From the NCBI GenBank assembly GCA_027487795.1, contig JAIYCX010000028.1, positions 44,028 to 108,027 on the forward strand: a DNA stretch of 64,000 nt. The letters run 5' to 3'. Position 1 is the stretch's first letter. Each line of letters opens with the position of its first letter. This DNA is from Pseudomonadota bacterium. GTDB lineage: Bacteria > Bdellovibrionota_C > UBA2361 > SZUA-149 > DAOLCO01. The notes under the pieces were generated by a model that saw nothing but the letters and a program-made list of their open reading frames with translations, searched no databases and was not told the origin of the DNA. The translations under genes and the position numbers were made by a program. Of the stretch, positions 1 to 8,898 are shown one piece after another.

Positions 1-9
1 TTATTTATA

Positions 10-543
10 ATGTTAGACAAAGTACTGCAACTTTTAGGAGACGAACGTATAGTATTAGCTCTACTGTGGGTATTTTTATGCTTCTTTATCTTCATAGTTG
101 ACGTAACGACTGAAACAATTAGAACAATTAGCCAGGCTAAAAGAATAATTAAAACGAGAACGCCAATACTTCTTAAACTTAAAAAACATTACGATACCTT
201 ATCAAATCAAGCATCATGTTATGCTAATACCTTAGGAGGCGAAGGGGCTAAACTTCTCTCTGAAATAAGAGAGATGATAGAATCGAATATCCGAATAATT
301 AAGATATTAGACAGTGCCATCAGTGACATAGACATAGAAGAAATAAAGCACACCTTCAAAGAAGAACCTTATGTCAATAAAGATAATTTCAATATGGACA
401 TGAAGAAGGCAGAAAAAATTATTGCTCATTTATCCGAAAAAATTCTCTCAGCCTCCGCGACAGCAACTAGCCTAGGTCTTCCTAAAATAAGAAAAAGAAA
501 CTTAACAGCTGATAGTTTAAAAAGTCTGCATGGAGATATGTAG
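10..543 (+). CDS. membrane-anchored hypothetical protein
   Basis: A 177-residue protein that I do not recognise. Residues about 13-33 form one strongly hydrophobic segment (LALLWVFLCFFIFIVDV), followed by a basic stretch and then a helical, charged region without further membrane segments. This predicts an N-terminal anchor with a cytoplasmic or periplasmic helical body. It ends 2 bp before the 3' end of the convergent mfd gene, so nothing downstream shares its transcript. What lies upstream is outside the window. Codon use is AT-rich like its neighbours. Start is the first ATG; no strong ribosome binding site is visible. Confidence 0.6.
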   Translation: MLDKVLQLLGDERIVLALLWVFLCFFIFIVDVTTETIRTISQAKRIIKTRTPILLKLKKHYDTLSNQASCYANTLGGEGAKLLSEIREMIESNIRIIKILDSAISDIDIEEIKHTFKEEPYVNKDNFNMDMKKAEKIIAHLSEKILSASATATSLGLPKIRKRNLTADSLKSLHGDM

Positions 544-545
544 AA

Positions 546-3500
546 TTACATTAAAAAACTTTTTAAATAATCTAAAACTGCAATACCATCCGAGTTATTA
601 TCATTTATATTTACATTATCTGATTCATTAATCCTTATTTTATTTGATTCTAATGCTAGCCAATTTTTATGGCTACTCTTCTTAAGTTTTAGCATAAAGT
701 TATCAAAATATCTTTGATTAACAAAACTCAATATAAAACTTTTTTCTTGTCTAGAAATTCTATGAATTCCCTTATTACTAGCTAGCCCACGAACTAACAT
801 AAACTCAACTAATTCAACTATTTCTAGAGGCAAAGTACCAAAACGATCTTTAAATTCATCAAGTAAATTCTCAGCATCAGTTACATCTTTTATGTAACCA
901 GATTTCTGATAATAAATCATTCTCTCTGAAGGATCTGGAATAAAACTTTCTGGTATAACCGGATAAATTCCGACTTGTAGATCTGTATCAAAGATTAAAA
1001 TTTCCTCTGCTTGTTCAATTGACACATTACTATCTCGTTTAGATTTTTCTACCTTAACTGCTTCTTCTAAAATTTTTAGATACATGTCATAGCCAACAGC
1101 TTGCACGTGACCTGATTGATTTTTCCCAAGGAAAGCACCAGCCCCTCTGATTTCTAAATCCTGTAGTGCTAATTTAAAGCCCACACCGAGTTCATCAGCA
1201 GCAGACAGTGCATCTAATCTTCTTTTTGCATCTGTAGTTAATTCTGAAACTTCTTTGTACATCAAATAACAATGTGCTTGAATGTCACTTCTACCAACTC
1301 TACCTCTTAATTGATAAAGCTGAGCCAATCCAAATAATTGTGGATCGACTATAACCATAGTATTAGCATTAGGAACATCGATTCCAGATTCAATTATATG
1401 TGTTGCTACTAGTACATTTATTTTTCCGTCATAGAAATCTTCCATTATTTGCTCAAGTTCTTTTTTAGGAATCTTTCCATGAATAATTGCAACACGTGCA
1501 TTTTGAACAAACTGAGTTACATATTCTGCTAGACGAGAAAGCTCACTAATAAAATGATGTACTATATATACTTGGCCACCTCTATCAATTTCACGCTGAA
1601 TTATTCTAGCATATTCATTAGTGTCGAACTTCAGCACAGATGTTTTAATAGCTAAACGATCCGCTGGTGGTGTTTCAATAACACTAAGATCACGAGTACC
1701 AAACAAAGCCATCTGCAATGTTCTTGGTATTGGAGTCGCGGAAAGTGATAGTAGATCCACCGAGGCTCTTAATCTCTTTAGTTTTTCCTTCTGAGCTACT
1801 CCAAATCTATGTTCTTCATCTACTATAACTAAACCAAGATCCTTAAATATAATATCAGACTGAATAATTCTGTGAGTTCCAATCAGAATATCAACCTTAC
1901 CTTCTGCTAGGTCTGAGATAACTTGTTTAACATGTTTTCTATCTACAAAACGATTTAATACTTCCACCCGCGCATGAGTTGACGCAAATCTGGATAAAAA
2001 AGTTTTCCCATGTTGCTCTGCTAAAATTGTAGTAGGAACCAATAAGGCAACTTGCTTTCCAGAATTTACTGCTTTAAAAGCTGCTCTGAGTGCAACTTCT
2101 GTTTTACCAAAACCAACATCACCACATACTAAACGGTCCATTGGCTTACTAGAACACATATCAGAAAGTACTTCTTCTATAACTTTTCTTTGATCAATAG
2201 TTTCTTCATAAGTAAATTGTTCTGCAAACCACTGATCATCTGAGTTAAAAGGTTCAAATGAAGTTCCTTCTACTACTGACCTAACTGCTAATGTTTTTAA
2301 AAGTGAAGAAGTAACTTGGGCTATATCATTTTTGATCTTAGCTCTTATAATATCCCACTGACCACCCCCTAGTTTTGTTAAAACTGGAGCAGCTCCTTCT
2401 TGTCCAGAATACTTTCCTACTTTAAGAAAATCATAGACAGGCACATAGAGTTTATCCCCTCCAGCATATTCAACTTCAAGATACTCAGTGTCATTTTTAG
2501 AATGTCCAAGTATATTCTTTTTTGTTAATCCTAAAAATTTCCCAATTCCATATAATTCATGAACAACAAAATCTTCCTCATTCAGTTGCTTTAAGGATCC
2601 AATACTAGATCTAAAGGAAGCTTTTCTAAATGGATACTTTCTCCTTTTTACAGAACTGACTGCACCAAATAATATTTTTTCATTTAATAAAATCAGAGAA
2701 TTATCAGATAGGAAAAAAGACTCCTGGGACTCGGAATAGACAATACTTAATCCTCTTGTTTTAGCCTCACAAGCTTGAAGAATACTAACAAAACGTTCAG
2801 TATATTTAATATTCTCAGCATGAAAAAATTCAATCAAGCTTTGAGATTTAACACTCGCAGGTATTGATAATATTACAGACTTATACTTCTCTAAAAGTGC
2901 TTTTAAGTATCCTACTATTTCTTTATTTAAATAATTCTTAGAATCTTTATAATTCGTAACAGCTCTAAAATCTTCAGCTCTATGTATTAGTGGGATTTTT
3001 TCATTATCAGTAGCTGCGCTATCTAAACTGTCGCGATCTAAACTCCCGCGGTAATTTACAAAATTATTATCTAAATTATAACTAACTTCAGTCTCATTTT
3101 TATAAAGAGAGATATTATTAAGAGAAACTCCTGGTCTCAATTTCTGAAATTGAGTTTCTATTTCCTGGCTCCATGAAGTAATAGCATCTTTTTTCTCTCT
3201 AGCAGACATCCAAGAAACAAAAGTATTATCTGGCATATAAGATTCTATACCCACAAGCTCATGTTCGAGCTCCGAATAGATATATTCACTACCGGGAGGA
3301 AATGTATCCTGCTTCATTGCCTCCTCGATAAACTTTATTTCAGAAGATGACATATCGATAGTATTAGCAAATTTTCTAAACTTTGCTATTCTCTTATCTA
3401 GTTCTTCTTTATCTTTATCATCACGAACAACGACTCTAGTGAATTCTTTAATGGGGCAAATTGTAATACTATCTGAGAGTTGTTCACTGCTAGACTCTTC

Positions 3501-4205
3501 ACTACCAGACTGTTTACTACGTTGTGTTTCCGCAGATAAAATCCTAATAGATTGTAAAACTCCTTGAGCAATTTCTATTCTTCTTGGGTCATCATAAATT
3601 GGAGTAAATATATCCAAAACATGACCATGATCAGCGTACTCTCCCACGTTTGAAACTTCTAACTTTCTCTTATAACCATAAGCTTCAAGCGCACTAATAA
3701 TAAAAAGCTTATCAATCTTGTTTCCGACTTTATTTATTATTAGCTTACTCTTGTAAATATTCGGCGAAACAACTTTTTGAAATAAGGACGGAACCGAAGT
3801 AATTAGAATTTTTTTTGTATTTTTACTTTTAGATATTAATAAATCATATAAAGTTTTTTGTCTTAACCCAAGAATTTGACTATCAGCTTCTATTATTTCA
3901 AAAGGTAAAAACTCCGTAGAAGGAAATAAAAAAAATGAACAGTTAGAAACTTTTTCATCTGAAGAAATTTCTGATTTACTGGTAGACTGCTTTGTAAAAG
4001 ATTTTAAGTATCTATATAGTTCATAGGCTTCGTAGTCAGTTCCAGTCACTAAATTATAAGAATCAACAGAATTCTCAGATTTCACATCTGACTTAATAAT
4101 GGACAAGGCAAAAGCTATCCAATCTAGAGGGAGAGTACCAGATATAAGAGGGCTAGCTAAGTAGCTGATTTTATGTTTATTATTTTCTACAACAATATCT
4201 TTCAT
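546..4205 (-). CDS. mfd: transcription-repair coupling factor Mfd
   Basis: Mfd is a cytoplasmic DNA translocase that removes RNA polymerase stalled at lesions and recruits UvrA. The 1219-residue length is normal for the family. The N-terminal UvrB-like half is diverged and serine-rich around residues 230-245. The RNA polymerase interacting domain follows (DFVVHELYGIGKFLG, then YLEVEYAGGDKLYVPV). The helicase core shows the Walker A region GDVGFGKTEVA, the DEEH box (VIVDEEHRFG), LSATPIPRTLQ and QLRGRVGRS. A TRCF-type C-terminal domain closes the protein. It is transcribed divergently from pilT across 88 bp. Identity is certain from the motifs. Confidence 0.98.
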   Translation of the reverse strand: MKDIVVENNKHKISYLASPLISGTLPLDWIAFALSIIKSDVKSENSVDSYNLVTGTDYEAYELYRYLKSFTKQSTSKSEISSDEKVSNCSFFLFPSTEFLPFEIIEADSQILGLRQKTLYDLLISKSKNTKKILITSVPSLFQKVVSPNIYKSKLIINKVGNKIDKLFIISALEAYGYKRKLEVSNVGEYADHGHVLDIFTPIYDDPRRIEIAQGVLQSIRILSAETQRSKQSGSEESSSEQLSDSITICPIKEFTRVVVRDDKDKEELDKRIAKFRKFANTIDMSSSEIKFIEEAMKQDTFPPGSEYIYSELEHELVGIESYMPDNTFVSWMSAREKKDAITSWSQEIETQFQKLRPGVSLNNISLYKNETEVSYNLDNNFVNYRGSLDRDSLDSAATDNEKIPLIHRAEDFRAVTNYKDSKNYLNKEIVGYLKALLEKYKSVILSIPASVKSQSLIEFFHAENIKYTERFVSILQACEAKTRGLSIVYSESQESFFLSDNSLILLNEKILFGAVSSVKRRKYPFRKASFRSSIGSLKQLNEEDFVVHELYGIGKFLGLTKKNILGHSKNDTEYLEVEYAGGDKLYVPVYDFLKVGKYSGQEGAAPVLTKLGGGQWDIIRAKIKNDIAQVTSSLLKTLAVRSVVEGTSFEPFNSDDQWFAEQFTYEETIDQRKVIEEVLSDMCSSKPMDRLVCGDVGFGKTEVALRAAFKAVNSGKQVALLVPTTILAEQHGKTFLSRFASTHARVEVLNRFVDRKHVKQVISDLAEGKVDILIGTHRIIQSDIIFKDLGLVIVDEEHRFGVAQKEKLKRLRASVDLLSLSATPIPRTLQMALFGTRDLSVIETPPADRLAIKTSVLKFDTNEYARIIQREIDRGGQVYIVHHFISELSRLAEYVTQFVQNARVAIIHGKIPKKELEQIMEDFYDGKINVLVATHIIESGIDVPNANTMVIVDPQLFGLAQLYQLRGRVGRSDIQAHCYLMYKEVSELTTDAKRRLDALSAADELGVGFKLALQDLEIRGAGAFLGKNQSGHVQAVGYDMYLKILEEAVKVEKSKRDSNVSIEQAEEILIFDTDLQVGIYPVIPESFIPDPSERMIYYQKSGYIKDVTDAENLLDEFKDRFGTLPLEIVELVEFMLVRGLASNKGIHRISRQEKSFILSFVNQRYFDNFMLKLKKSSHKNWLALESNKIRINESDNVNINDNNSDGIAVLDYLKSFLM

Positions 4206-4293
4206 AATTTAAAAATATAAACTAAGAAAATATCCTAAAGCCAGAACATATTCTAGTCGATTCAATTACTTATATTAATTATAGTAGACTATC

Positions 4294-5367
4294 ATGAATG
4301 GAATCTTAGACATAACTCAGCTACTTCAATTTTGCTTCCAGCAGAAAGGATCAGATCTTCATATTAGCGCTGGAGAGCCACCTATAATAAGAGTTGATGG
4401 AGAGTTACAAAAAGTAAAAGTTCCACCTCTCTCATTAGAACAAACTCAATCTATGCTCTATGACATAATGGGCGACCAACAAAGAAAAGTATATGAAGAA
4501 AAGTCTGATATAGATTTTTCTATAGAACTTGGAGATAGCGCAAGATTTCGGGTTAATATCTTCAGACAACGAAGAGGAATGGGAGCTGTTTTTAGATTGA
4601 TTCCAACAACAATCTTAACTATGGAACAACTTAAACTTCCTTCTATATTAGCAAAACTAACTAGAACTGAAAAAGGGTTAATACTAGTAACTGGCCCTAC
4701 AGGCTCTGGTAAATCAACTACCTTAGCTGCGATGATAAATCAGATGAACGAAGAGAGGAAGCTACACATACTTACGATTGAAGACCCTATAGAATTCGTT
4801 CATGAATCTAAAAAAAGTTTAATAAACCAAAGAGAAGTTGGCCCTCATACTCATAGTTTCGCAAATGCTCTAAAAGCAGCACTCAGAGAAGATCCAGATG
4901 TTATTCTAGTAGGAGAAATGAGAGATATTGAAACTATTCAACTAGCCCTAACAGCGGCTGAAACTGGACACTTAGTAATGGGGACACTACACACTTCAAG
5001 TGCTCCAAAAACAGTAGATAGAATTATCGACGTATTTCCTCCATCCCAGCAAGCTCAAGTTAGAGCGATGCTAGCAGAATCTCTACAAGCAGTAATTACT
5101 CAAACTCTATGTAAAAAAGTTGGAGGTAGCGGAAGAGCAGCGGCGCTAGAAATTATGATTGGAACAAGTGCTGTAAGAAATTTAATAAGAGAAGGTAAAA
5201 TTCATCAACTTCCTAGCGTACTTCAAACTAGTCAAAACGTCGGAATGAAGACTATGGAGACTGCTCTGTTAGAACTTTTAGCTAATAATTTAATTTCAGC
5301 CGAAACAGCTCTAGAGAAAGGATTGAATCCTAGTATGCTTCCAGAAGGCACTCATACACCAGAATAA
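4294..5367 (+). CDS. pilT: type IV pilus retraction ATPase PilT (copy 1)
   Basis: Hexameric cytoplasmic ATPase that powers type IV pilus retraction. The 357 residues match the family. The N-terminal PAS-like part (SDLHISAGEPP, residues 20-30) precedes the ATPase core with Walker A GPTGSGKST near residues 134-142, the Asp box region (TIEDPIEFVHE), Walker B (DPDVILVGEMRD) and the His box (GHLVMGTLHTSSAPKT). The intact AIRAALREDP-like segment (ALKAALREDP) is typical of PilT. The paralogous ATPase starts 12 bp downstream, so both are probably co-transcribed with mazG. No pilin or pilus assembly gene lies in this window. Confidence 0.96.
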   Translation: MNGILDITQLLQFCFQQKGSDLHISAGEPPIIRVDGELQKVKVPPLSLEQTQSMLYDIMGDQQRKVYEEKSDIDFSIELGDSARFRVNIFRQRRGMGAVFRLIPTTILTMEQLKLPSILAKLTRTEKGLILVTGPTGSGKSTTLAAMINQMNEERKLHILTIEDPIEFVHESKKSLINQREVGPHTHSFANALKAALREDPDVILVGEMRDIETIQLALTAAETGHLVMGTLHTSSAPKTVDRIIDVFPPSQQAQVRAMLAESLQAVITQTLCKKVGGSGRAAALEIMIGTSAVRNLIREGKIHQLPSVLQTSQNVGMKTMETALLELLANNLISAETALEKGLNPSMLPEGTHTPE

Positions 5368-5379
5368 AATTATAAAAAA

Positions 5380-6480
5380 ATGCTTGATCTAAAAAAACTA
5401 CTTACGGTAATGAAAGAACATGATGCATCTGACTTGTATCTGACAGAAAAGAGTCCGCCATGTTACCGAATAAATGGCATAGTTAAGCCTGCAGGAGACA
5501 GATCATTAATCAATGATGATATTTTAGAACTTCAAAAAAAAATCTTAAACGATCAACAACTTGAAGAATTCAAAAAAACAAAAGAATTTAATCTAGGACT
5601 AGCCTTTGAAAATTTAGGTAGATTTAGAATTAATCTATTCAAGCAAAGAGGCACAGACGGCATAGTTATTAGAAGAATTAAGACTGAAATACCTACATTT
5701 GCAGAACTACACCTACCTGACATCTTCAAAGAAATTTCAATGTTAAAAAGAGGACTCATTCTCATAGTTGGAGCCACTGGCTCAGGGAAGTCTACGACCC
5801 TTGCAGCTATGATGGATTATAGAAATCAAAACGAATTCGGTCATATTATAACAGTAGAAGATCCGATTGAGTATGTTCATGAACATAAAAAATCTATCGT
5901 TACTCAAAGAGAAATTGGACTTGATACAGAAGACTATAAATCAGCCCTTAAAAACGCGCTAAGACAAGCTCCTGATGTAATTTTAATCGGAGAAATAAGA
6001 GATTCCGAAACAATGGATGCTGCCATAACATTCGCCGAAACTGGCCACTTATGTCTAGCGACCCTTCACTCGAATAATGCGAACCAAGCAATGGAGCGTG
6101 TTATGAATTTCTTTCCTACAGAAAGACATAAACAAATTTATATGCAGCTAAGCTTAAATTTACAAAGCATCATTAGTCAAAGACTAATAATTTCAAACGA
6201 TAAAAAAAGAGTCCCTGCTATTGAAATTTTACTGGGTAGTCCTAGAATTAAAGATCTTATTTTAAAAGGTGAAGTATCAGAAATTAAAGAGGCAATGGAA
6301 AAAGGTAGCTCTATAGGAATGCAAACCTTCGATATGGCCCTTTTTGATCTTTACAAATCTGGCATGATCAGCGAAGAAGAAGCACTTAGAAATGCTGATA
6401 GTGTAAATAATCTTAGATTAAAGATTAAGCTTGACGGTGATTCTATGAAATCAACTTCCAAAATTACCCTACATGAATAA
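5380..6480 (+). CDS. PilT/PilU-like retraction ATPase (copy 2)
   Basis: Second PilT-family ATPase, 366 residues, directly after pilT. It carries Walker A GATGSGKST (residues about 131-139), TVEDPIEYVHE, Walker B APDVILIGEIRD and the His box GHLCLATLHSNNANQA. The C-terminus is longer and more charged than in copy 1. Tandem retraction ATPases of this kind are known as PilT/PilU pairs, where PilU acts only together with PilT. Assigning PilU here is inference from gene order, since the two proteins are similarly close to both families. Its stop overlaps the mazG start by 8 bp, so translation is likely coupled. Confidence 0.93.
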   Translation: MLDLKKLLTVMKEHDASDLYLTEKSPPCYRINGIVKPAGDRSLINDDILELQKKILNDQQLEEFKKTKEFNLGLAFENLGRFRINLFKQRGTDGIVIRRIKTEIPTFAELHLPDIFKEISMLKRGLILIVGATGSGKSTTLAAMMDYRNQNEFGHIITVEDPIEYVHEHKKSIVTQREIGLDTEDYKSALKNALRQAPDVILIGEIRDSETMDAAITFAETGHLCLATLHSNNANQAMERVMNFFPTERHKQIYMQLSLNLQSIISQRLIISNDKKRVPAIEILLGSPRIKDLILKGEVSEIKEAMEKGSSIGMQTFDMALFDLYKSGMISEEEALRNADSVNNLRLKIKLDGDSMKSTSKITLHE

Positions 6481-7324
6481 AGATAAAATTTCAGATTTAG
6501 AACAAACAAAAAGATTATGCACTATAGTAGAACAATTAAGAGATCCAAAAACTGGCTGTCCTTGGGATATTGAACAAACACACGAAAGTCTAGTTACTTA
6601 CCTCCAAGAAGAAAGTGCAGAAGTCATAGAAGCAATAGACTTAAAAGACGATAACTCACTCAAAGAAGAACTTGGAGATTTATTACTACAAGTAGTTCTT
6701 CACTGCCAAATCGCGTCGGAACGACAAGCTTTTAATTTTGAAGACGTTGCGCAAATAGTTTCAGATAAAATGATAAGAAGGCATCCTCATGTTTTTAAAA
6801 AAAACGAAGGAGATAACAACTCAATAAGCTCCAAAGAAGTTCTTGAGCAATGGGAAGTTATTAAAGCAAAAGAAAAGAAAACCAATAATAGCGACGCCAA
6901 AATAGACTTACTAAAAATGCCAAAAGGTATCCCTGCACTTTTAGTCTCTGAAAGAATTGGAGAAAAAACTGCTAGAGTAAATTTTGACTGGGATAATTTA
7001 TCCGGGGTTATCGAAAAAGTAGAAGAAGAGTTTAAAGAACTAAAAGATGAACTTAATAAATTTGATAATAACTTGCCTATCAATGAAGTTAGCGCGCATA
7101 TAATAACCAGATGCAAGGAAGAGCTTGGAGACTGTTTATTCTCACTAGCACAATTAAGTAGATGGCTAGGTTTCAGCGCAGAATCTGTTCTTAGAGAGAC
7201 TAATTTAAGATTTAAAACTAGATTTAATAAGATGAATGATACTTTGAAGGATGCAGGAGTAGAAGGTTTAAATTCATTAAGTACTAAAGAGAAAGAGATC
7301 GCTTGGAAGAAGGCTAAGCCTTAA
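6473..7324 (+). CDS. mazG: nucleoside triphosphate pyrophosphohydrolase MazG
   Basis: MazG hydrolyses nucleoside triphosphates to monophosphates and pyrophosphate, and is linked to house-cleaning and (p)ppGpp control. The 283 residues cover two all-alpha MazG domains, as in Escherichia coli MazG. The N-terminal domain begins LRDPKTGCPWDIEQTHESL and has the metal-binding set EESAEVIEAID and EELGDLLLQVV. The C-terminal domain has VEEEFKELKDEL and EELGDCLFSLAQL. It overlaps the 3' end of the second pilT by 8 bp and is the last gene before the accessory segment at 7.3-10.1 kb. A long palindrome begins 24 bp after its stop. Confidence 0.95.
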   Translation: MNKDKISDLEQTKRLCTIVEQLRDPKTGCPWDIEQTHESLVTYLQEESAEVIEAIDLKDDNSLKEELGDLLLQVVLHCQIASERQAFNFEDVAQIVSDKMIRRHPHVFKKNEGDNNSISSKEVLEQWEVIKAKEKKTNNSDAKIDLLKMPKGIPALLVSERIGEKTARVNFDWDNLSGVIEKVEEEFKELKDELNKFDNNLPINEVSAHIITRCKEELGDCLFSLAQLSRWLGFSAESVLRETNLRFKTRFNKMNDTLKDAGVEGLNSLSTKEKEIAWKKAKP

Positions 7325-7347
7325 TGTACATTTATTACTTACACTCT

Positions 7348-7499
7348 GAGTTACGAACCATTAAATCTTAATGTCCTTATTCTCGCGAGTTCCGCCGGAA
7401 CTCAAGCTCCGAGATGCCACAAATTTTTTCCAGCTAAATATAGCTAAGGAAAAAAATTTGCTCGAAGTCCGGACATTAAGACTTAATGGTTCGTAACTC
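7348..7499. repeat. nested palindromic element A (152 bp)
   Basis: Outer arms 7348-7376 and 7471-7499 are inverted repeats matching at 28 of 29 positions. Inside are two further hairpins: TCTCG/CGAGA enclosing GAGTTCC-gcc-GGAACTC (7381-7414), and CAAATTTTTTCC paired with its near-perfect complement (7420-7460) around AGCTA/TAGCT. A run of seven T follows the right arm. This is too large for an ordinary terminator. It could be a small non-autonomous palindromic element, a structured RNA or an elaborate transcription end for the pilT-mazG operon. It marks the left edge of the accessory segment. Confidence 0.7.
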
Positions 7500-7547
7500 T
7501 TTTTTTAATATAGATTCATTATAATTTTTTGCAGATGCTTTATTGTA

Positions 7548-7602
7548 TAAAGGGCTAGTTTTTCACATCTACTTACCGACTTTGAAAAAACGTCTTATTA
7601 TC
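7548..7602 (-). other. attC-like site 0
   Basis: On the plus strand: TAAA (7548-7551), 6-base spacer, GTTTTTCA (7558-7565), a centre without strong pairing, TGAAAAAAC (7583-7591, one extra A), 5-base spacer, ATTATC (7597-7602). The arms pair, but the outer boxes are decayed relative to the attC consensus. It starts 24 bp beyond the stop of the C15-like gene. This is the weakest of the three sites and is supported mainly by sharing spacing with the other two. Confidence 0.4.
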
Positions 7603-7626
7603 TTTATGACTTTCATAAGCATTTCC

Positions 7627-8133
7627 TTATTCTTCCCGCTGAACCTTTGCTATCAACCACTCAATGTATTCAGCAGCCATAGGCACGTCAAAGGACGCTG
7701 GGATATGCAAAAATGCTGATTGAGCGCTATGCATGGCAGCCCACTCGTCACATACCCACATCGAAAAATTACATACATAGGTGCCAGCGTCTTCTCCATA
7801 TTCGCATATTTCTTTCAACGGTAGCGACCATTTCATCTCTCGACGCATGTTGCCACTGCCGAGACAGATGGGCGCTGACACCTCGTTTCGTTTTGCCCAA
7901 GTGTTTTGGGCATATCGTTCGATCCTAAGCTTATCACCACCTCGAGATTGTCCAAGCCCGAGAACATACCTTGGGCGATAATTGTTAAGCGCATCCTCAA
8001 ACATTGACCGTGAAAACGTCACGGGAAAAACACGCGACTTATCTTGGATGTATCTAGGCAGGCGAGCTATCACTAAGGCTGAAACATTGTATTCAAATTC
8101 ATCGAATGGTTCGAATCCATACAGGAAAATCAT
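7627..8133 (-). CDS. pyroglutamyl-peptidase I-like protein (peptidase family C15), short form
   Basis: 168 residues resembling pyrrolidone-carboxylate peptidases, which remove N-terminal pyroglutamate. Family landmarks appear in order: GFEPFDEFEYNVSA at the N-terminus (family GFEPFGG..NPS), LGLGQSRGGDKLRIERYAQN in the middle, DAGTYVCNFSMW and FLHIPASFDVP. The expected catalytic Glu (in IERYAQN), Cys (TYVCN) and His (LHIP) are all present. It is about 45 residues shorter than typical C15 enzymes, with compressed loops. An AGAGGA ribosome binding site lies about 6 bases before ATG. It sits in the cassette-like segment, just after attC-like site 1, and has higher GC than its surroundings, which suggests transfer. 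Substrate and physiological role are unknown. Confidence 0.75.
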   Translation of the reverse strand: MIFLYGFEPFDEFEYNVSALVIARLPRYIQDKSRVFPVTFSRSMFEDALNNYRPRYVLGLGQSRGGDKLRIERYAQNTWAKRNEVSAPICLGSGNMRREMKWSLPLKEICEYGEDAGTYVCNFSMWVCDEWAAMHSAQSAFLHIPASFDVPMAAEYIEWLIAKVQREE

Positions 8134-8150
8134 GATGGTCCTCTAGAGGA

Positions 8151-8203
8151 TAACGGCAAAGTTTTTGCGGTCGCATGCGACTCGCAAAAAACGTTTTGTT
8201 AAT
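8151..8203 (-). other. attC-like site 1
   Basis: The best of the three sites. Plus strand: TAAC (8151-8154), GGCAAA spacer, GTTTTTGCG (8161-8169), a perfect 12-bp palindrome GTCGCATGCGAC (8170-8181), CGCAAAAAAC (8183-8192, one extra A), GTTTT spacer, GTTAAT (8198-8203). Read on the minus strand this is an R''-L''-variable loop-L'-R' order with 5- and 6-base spacers and one extrahelical base in L'', as in attC sites. It lies 72 bp after the stop of the 82-residue gene and 18 bp before the start of the C15-like gene. Confidence 0.6.
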
Positions 8204-8221
8204 TTATATGTTATTTATAAT

Positions 8222-8262
8222 GGAGGCAGAGTTTGCAATCAAACTCTATTTTTAGAACCTCC
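8222..8262 (-). terminator. hairpin after the 82-residue gene
   Basis: Stem of AGAGTTTG/CAAACTCT with a 4-base loop, extended by outer GGAGG (8222-8226) and CCTCC (8258-8262). It starts 12 bp after the stop of the 82-residue gene. No clear T-run follows on the minus strand, so its role as a terminator is uncertain. The motif GCAGAGTTT here recurs inverted as AAACTCTGC at 8547-8555, upstream of the same gene. Confidence 0.3.
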
Positions 8263-8274
8263 AGATACATCAAA

Positions 8275-8523
8275 TTAGACATGCCGATCGATTTCATCAA
8301 CCACTATCTCGGCAGCATCAGTGAGGTCTGGGTTTGAATCCAACATCACTTTAGAGATGCCTTGAGCCGCCGCGCCAAAAACAGCAAGAAGCAGACCAAT
8401 GTGTCTTGGTAGATCCCACTGGTTGAAACCTCCCACCCATACAACAAAAAGTATGGCTGCAATCCTAATCTGAAGTAATCCAAACCTTCTCGACTCCCAG
8501 AAATTTTTCATAGGAGCACCCAC
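8275..8523 (-). CDS. small two-helix membrane protein
   Basis: 82 residues that I do not recognise. Two hydrophobic segments, about residues 14-34 (IRIAAILFVVWVGGF) and 41-60 (HIGLLLAVFGAAAQGI), suggest a small inner-membrane hairpin with a short acidic tail. The longest frame begins at GTG; an in-frame ATG four codons later (8511) is an equally likely start. It is the middle gene of the cassette-like segment, followed by attC-like site 1, with a copy of the 212-bp direct repeat ending its upstream region. Higher GC than the chromosome around it. Confidence 0.5.
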   Translation of the reverse strand: MGAPMKNFWESRRFGLLQIRIAAILFVVWVGGFNQWDLPRHIGLLLAVFGAAAQGISKVMLDSNPDLTDAAEIVVDEIDRHV

Positions 8524-8600
8524 TTTCTTTAAAAGGTTACGATTTTAAACTCTGCTTAAGCATTATGACATACTTTGGAAAAATACGATCAAAAAATTAA

Positions 8601-8814
8601 CATATTATTGTACCAGTTAAGTATTTCTAGTACTTTCTGAATAATAACTATCACACAAAATCTGTAGAATCTAATTAAATACTTATTACTATTAACTATT
8701 CTTCACCTCAAACCTGTTATCAACTTTCCACTAACTGATCAAATATACCAGTATATTTTAGAGAACTCGTAATCCCAATATTTGGATGTTGAGCCGTTTA
8801 GGGTTTAAGTAAAA
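8601..8814. repeat. direct repeat copy 1 (~212 bp)
   Basis: About 214 bp nearly identical to 9757-9968, with scattered substitutions and small indels. Each copy lies just upstream (minus-strand sense) of a cassette-like gene, 78 bp from the 82-residue gene here. Both copies contain AAGTA/TACTT and a hairpin-forming block next to TTGAGCCGTTTAGG. The repeat may carry a promoter or 5' leader, or be a recombination substrate. It fills most of the gene-free stretch 8524-8898; the rest shows nothing recognisable. Confidence 0.85.
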
Positions 8815-8898
8815 TCTCTTTGCCTACGACTCCTATGTTTAATATAGTTTTCATAGCTTTCTTTTATAGAAGCTGATAATTTAATTAAAAAAATAGCT

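Noticed and set aside
7348..7499. Palindrome A as a fourth attC site
   Set aside because: Its ends are GTTAC-type facing the wrong way and it lacks the spacer geometry shared by the three attC-like sites.
7713..7981. Two plus-strand frames of 66-71 codons
   Set aside because: They are antisense to the C15-like gene, which has recognisable family blocks.
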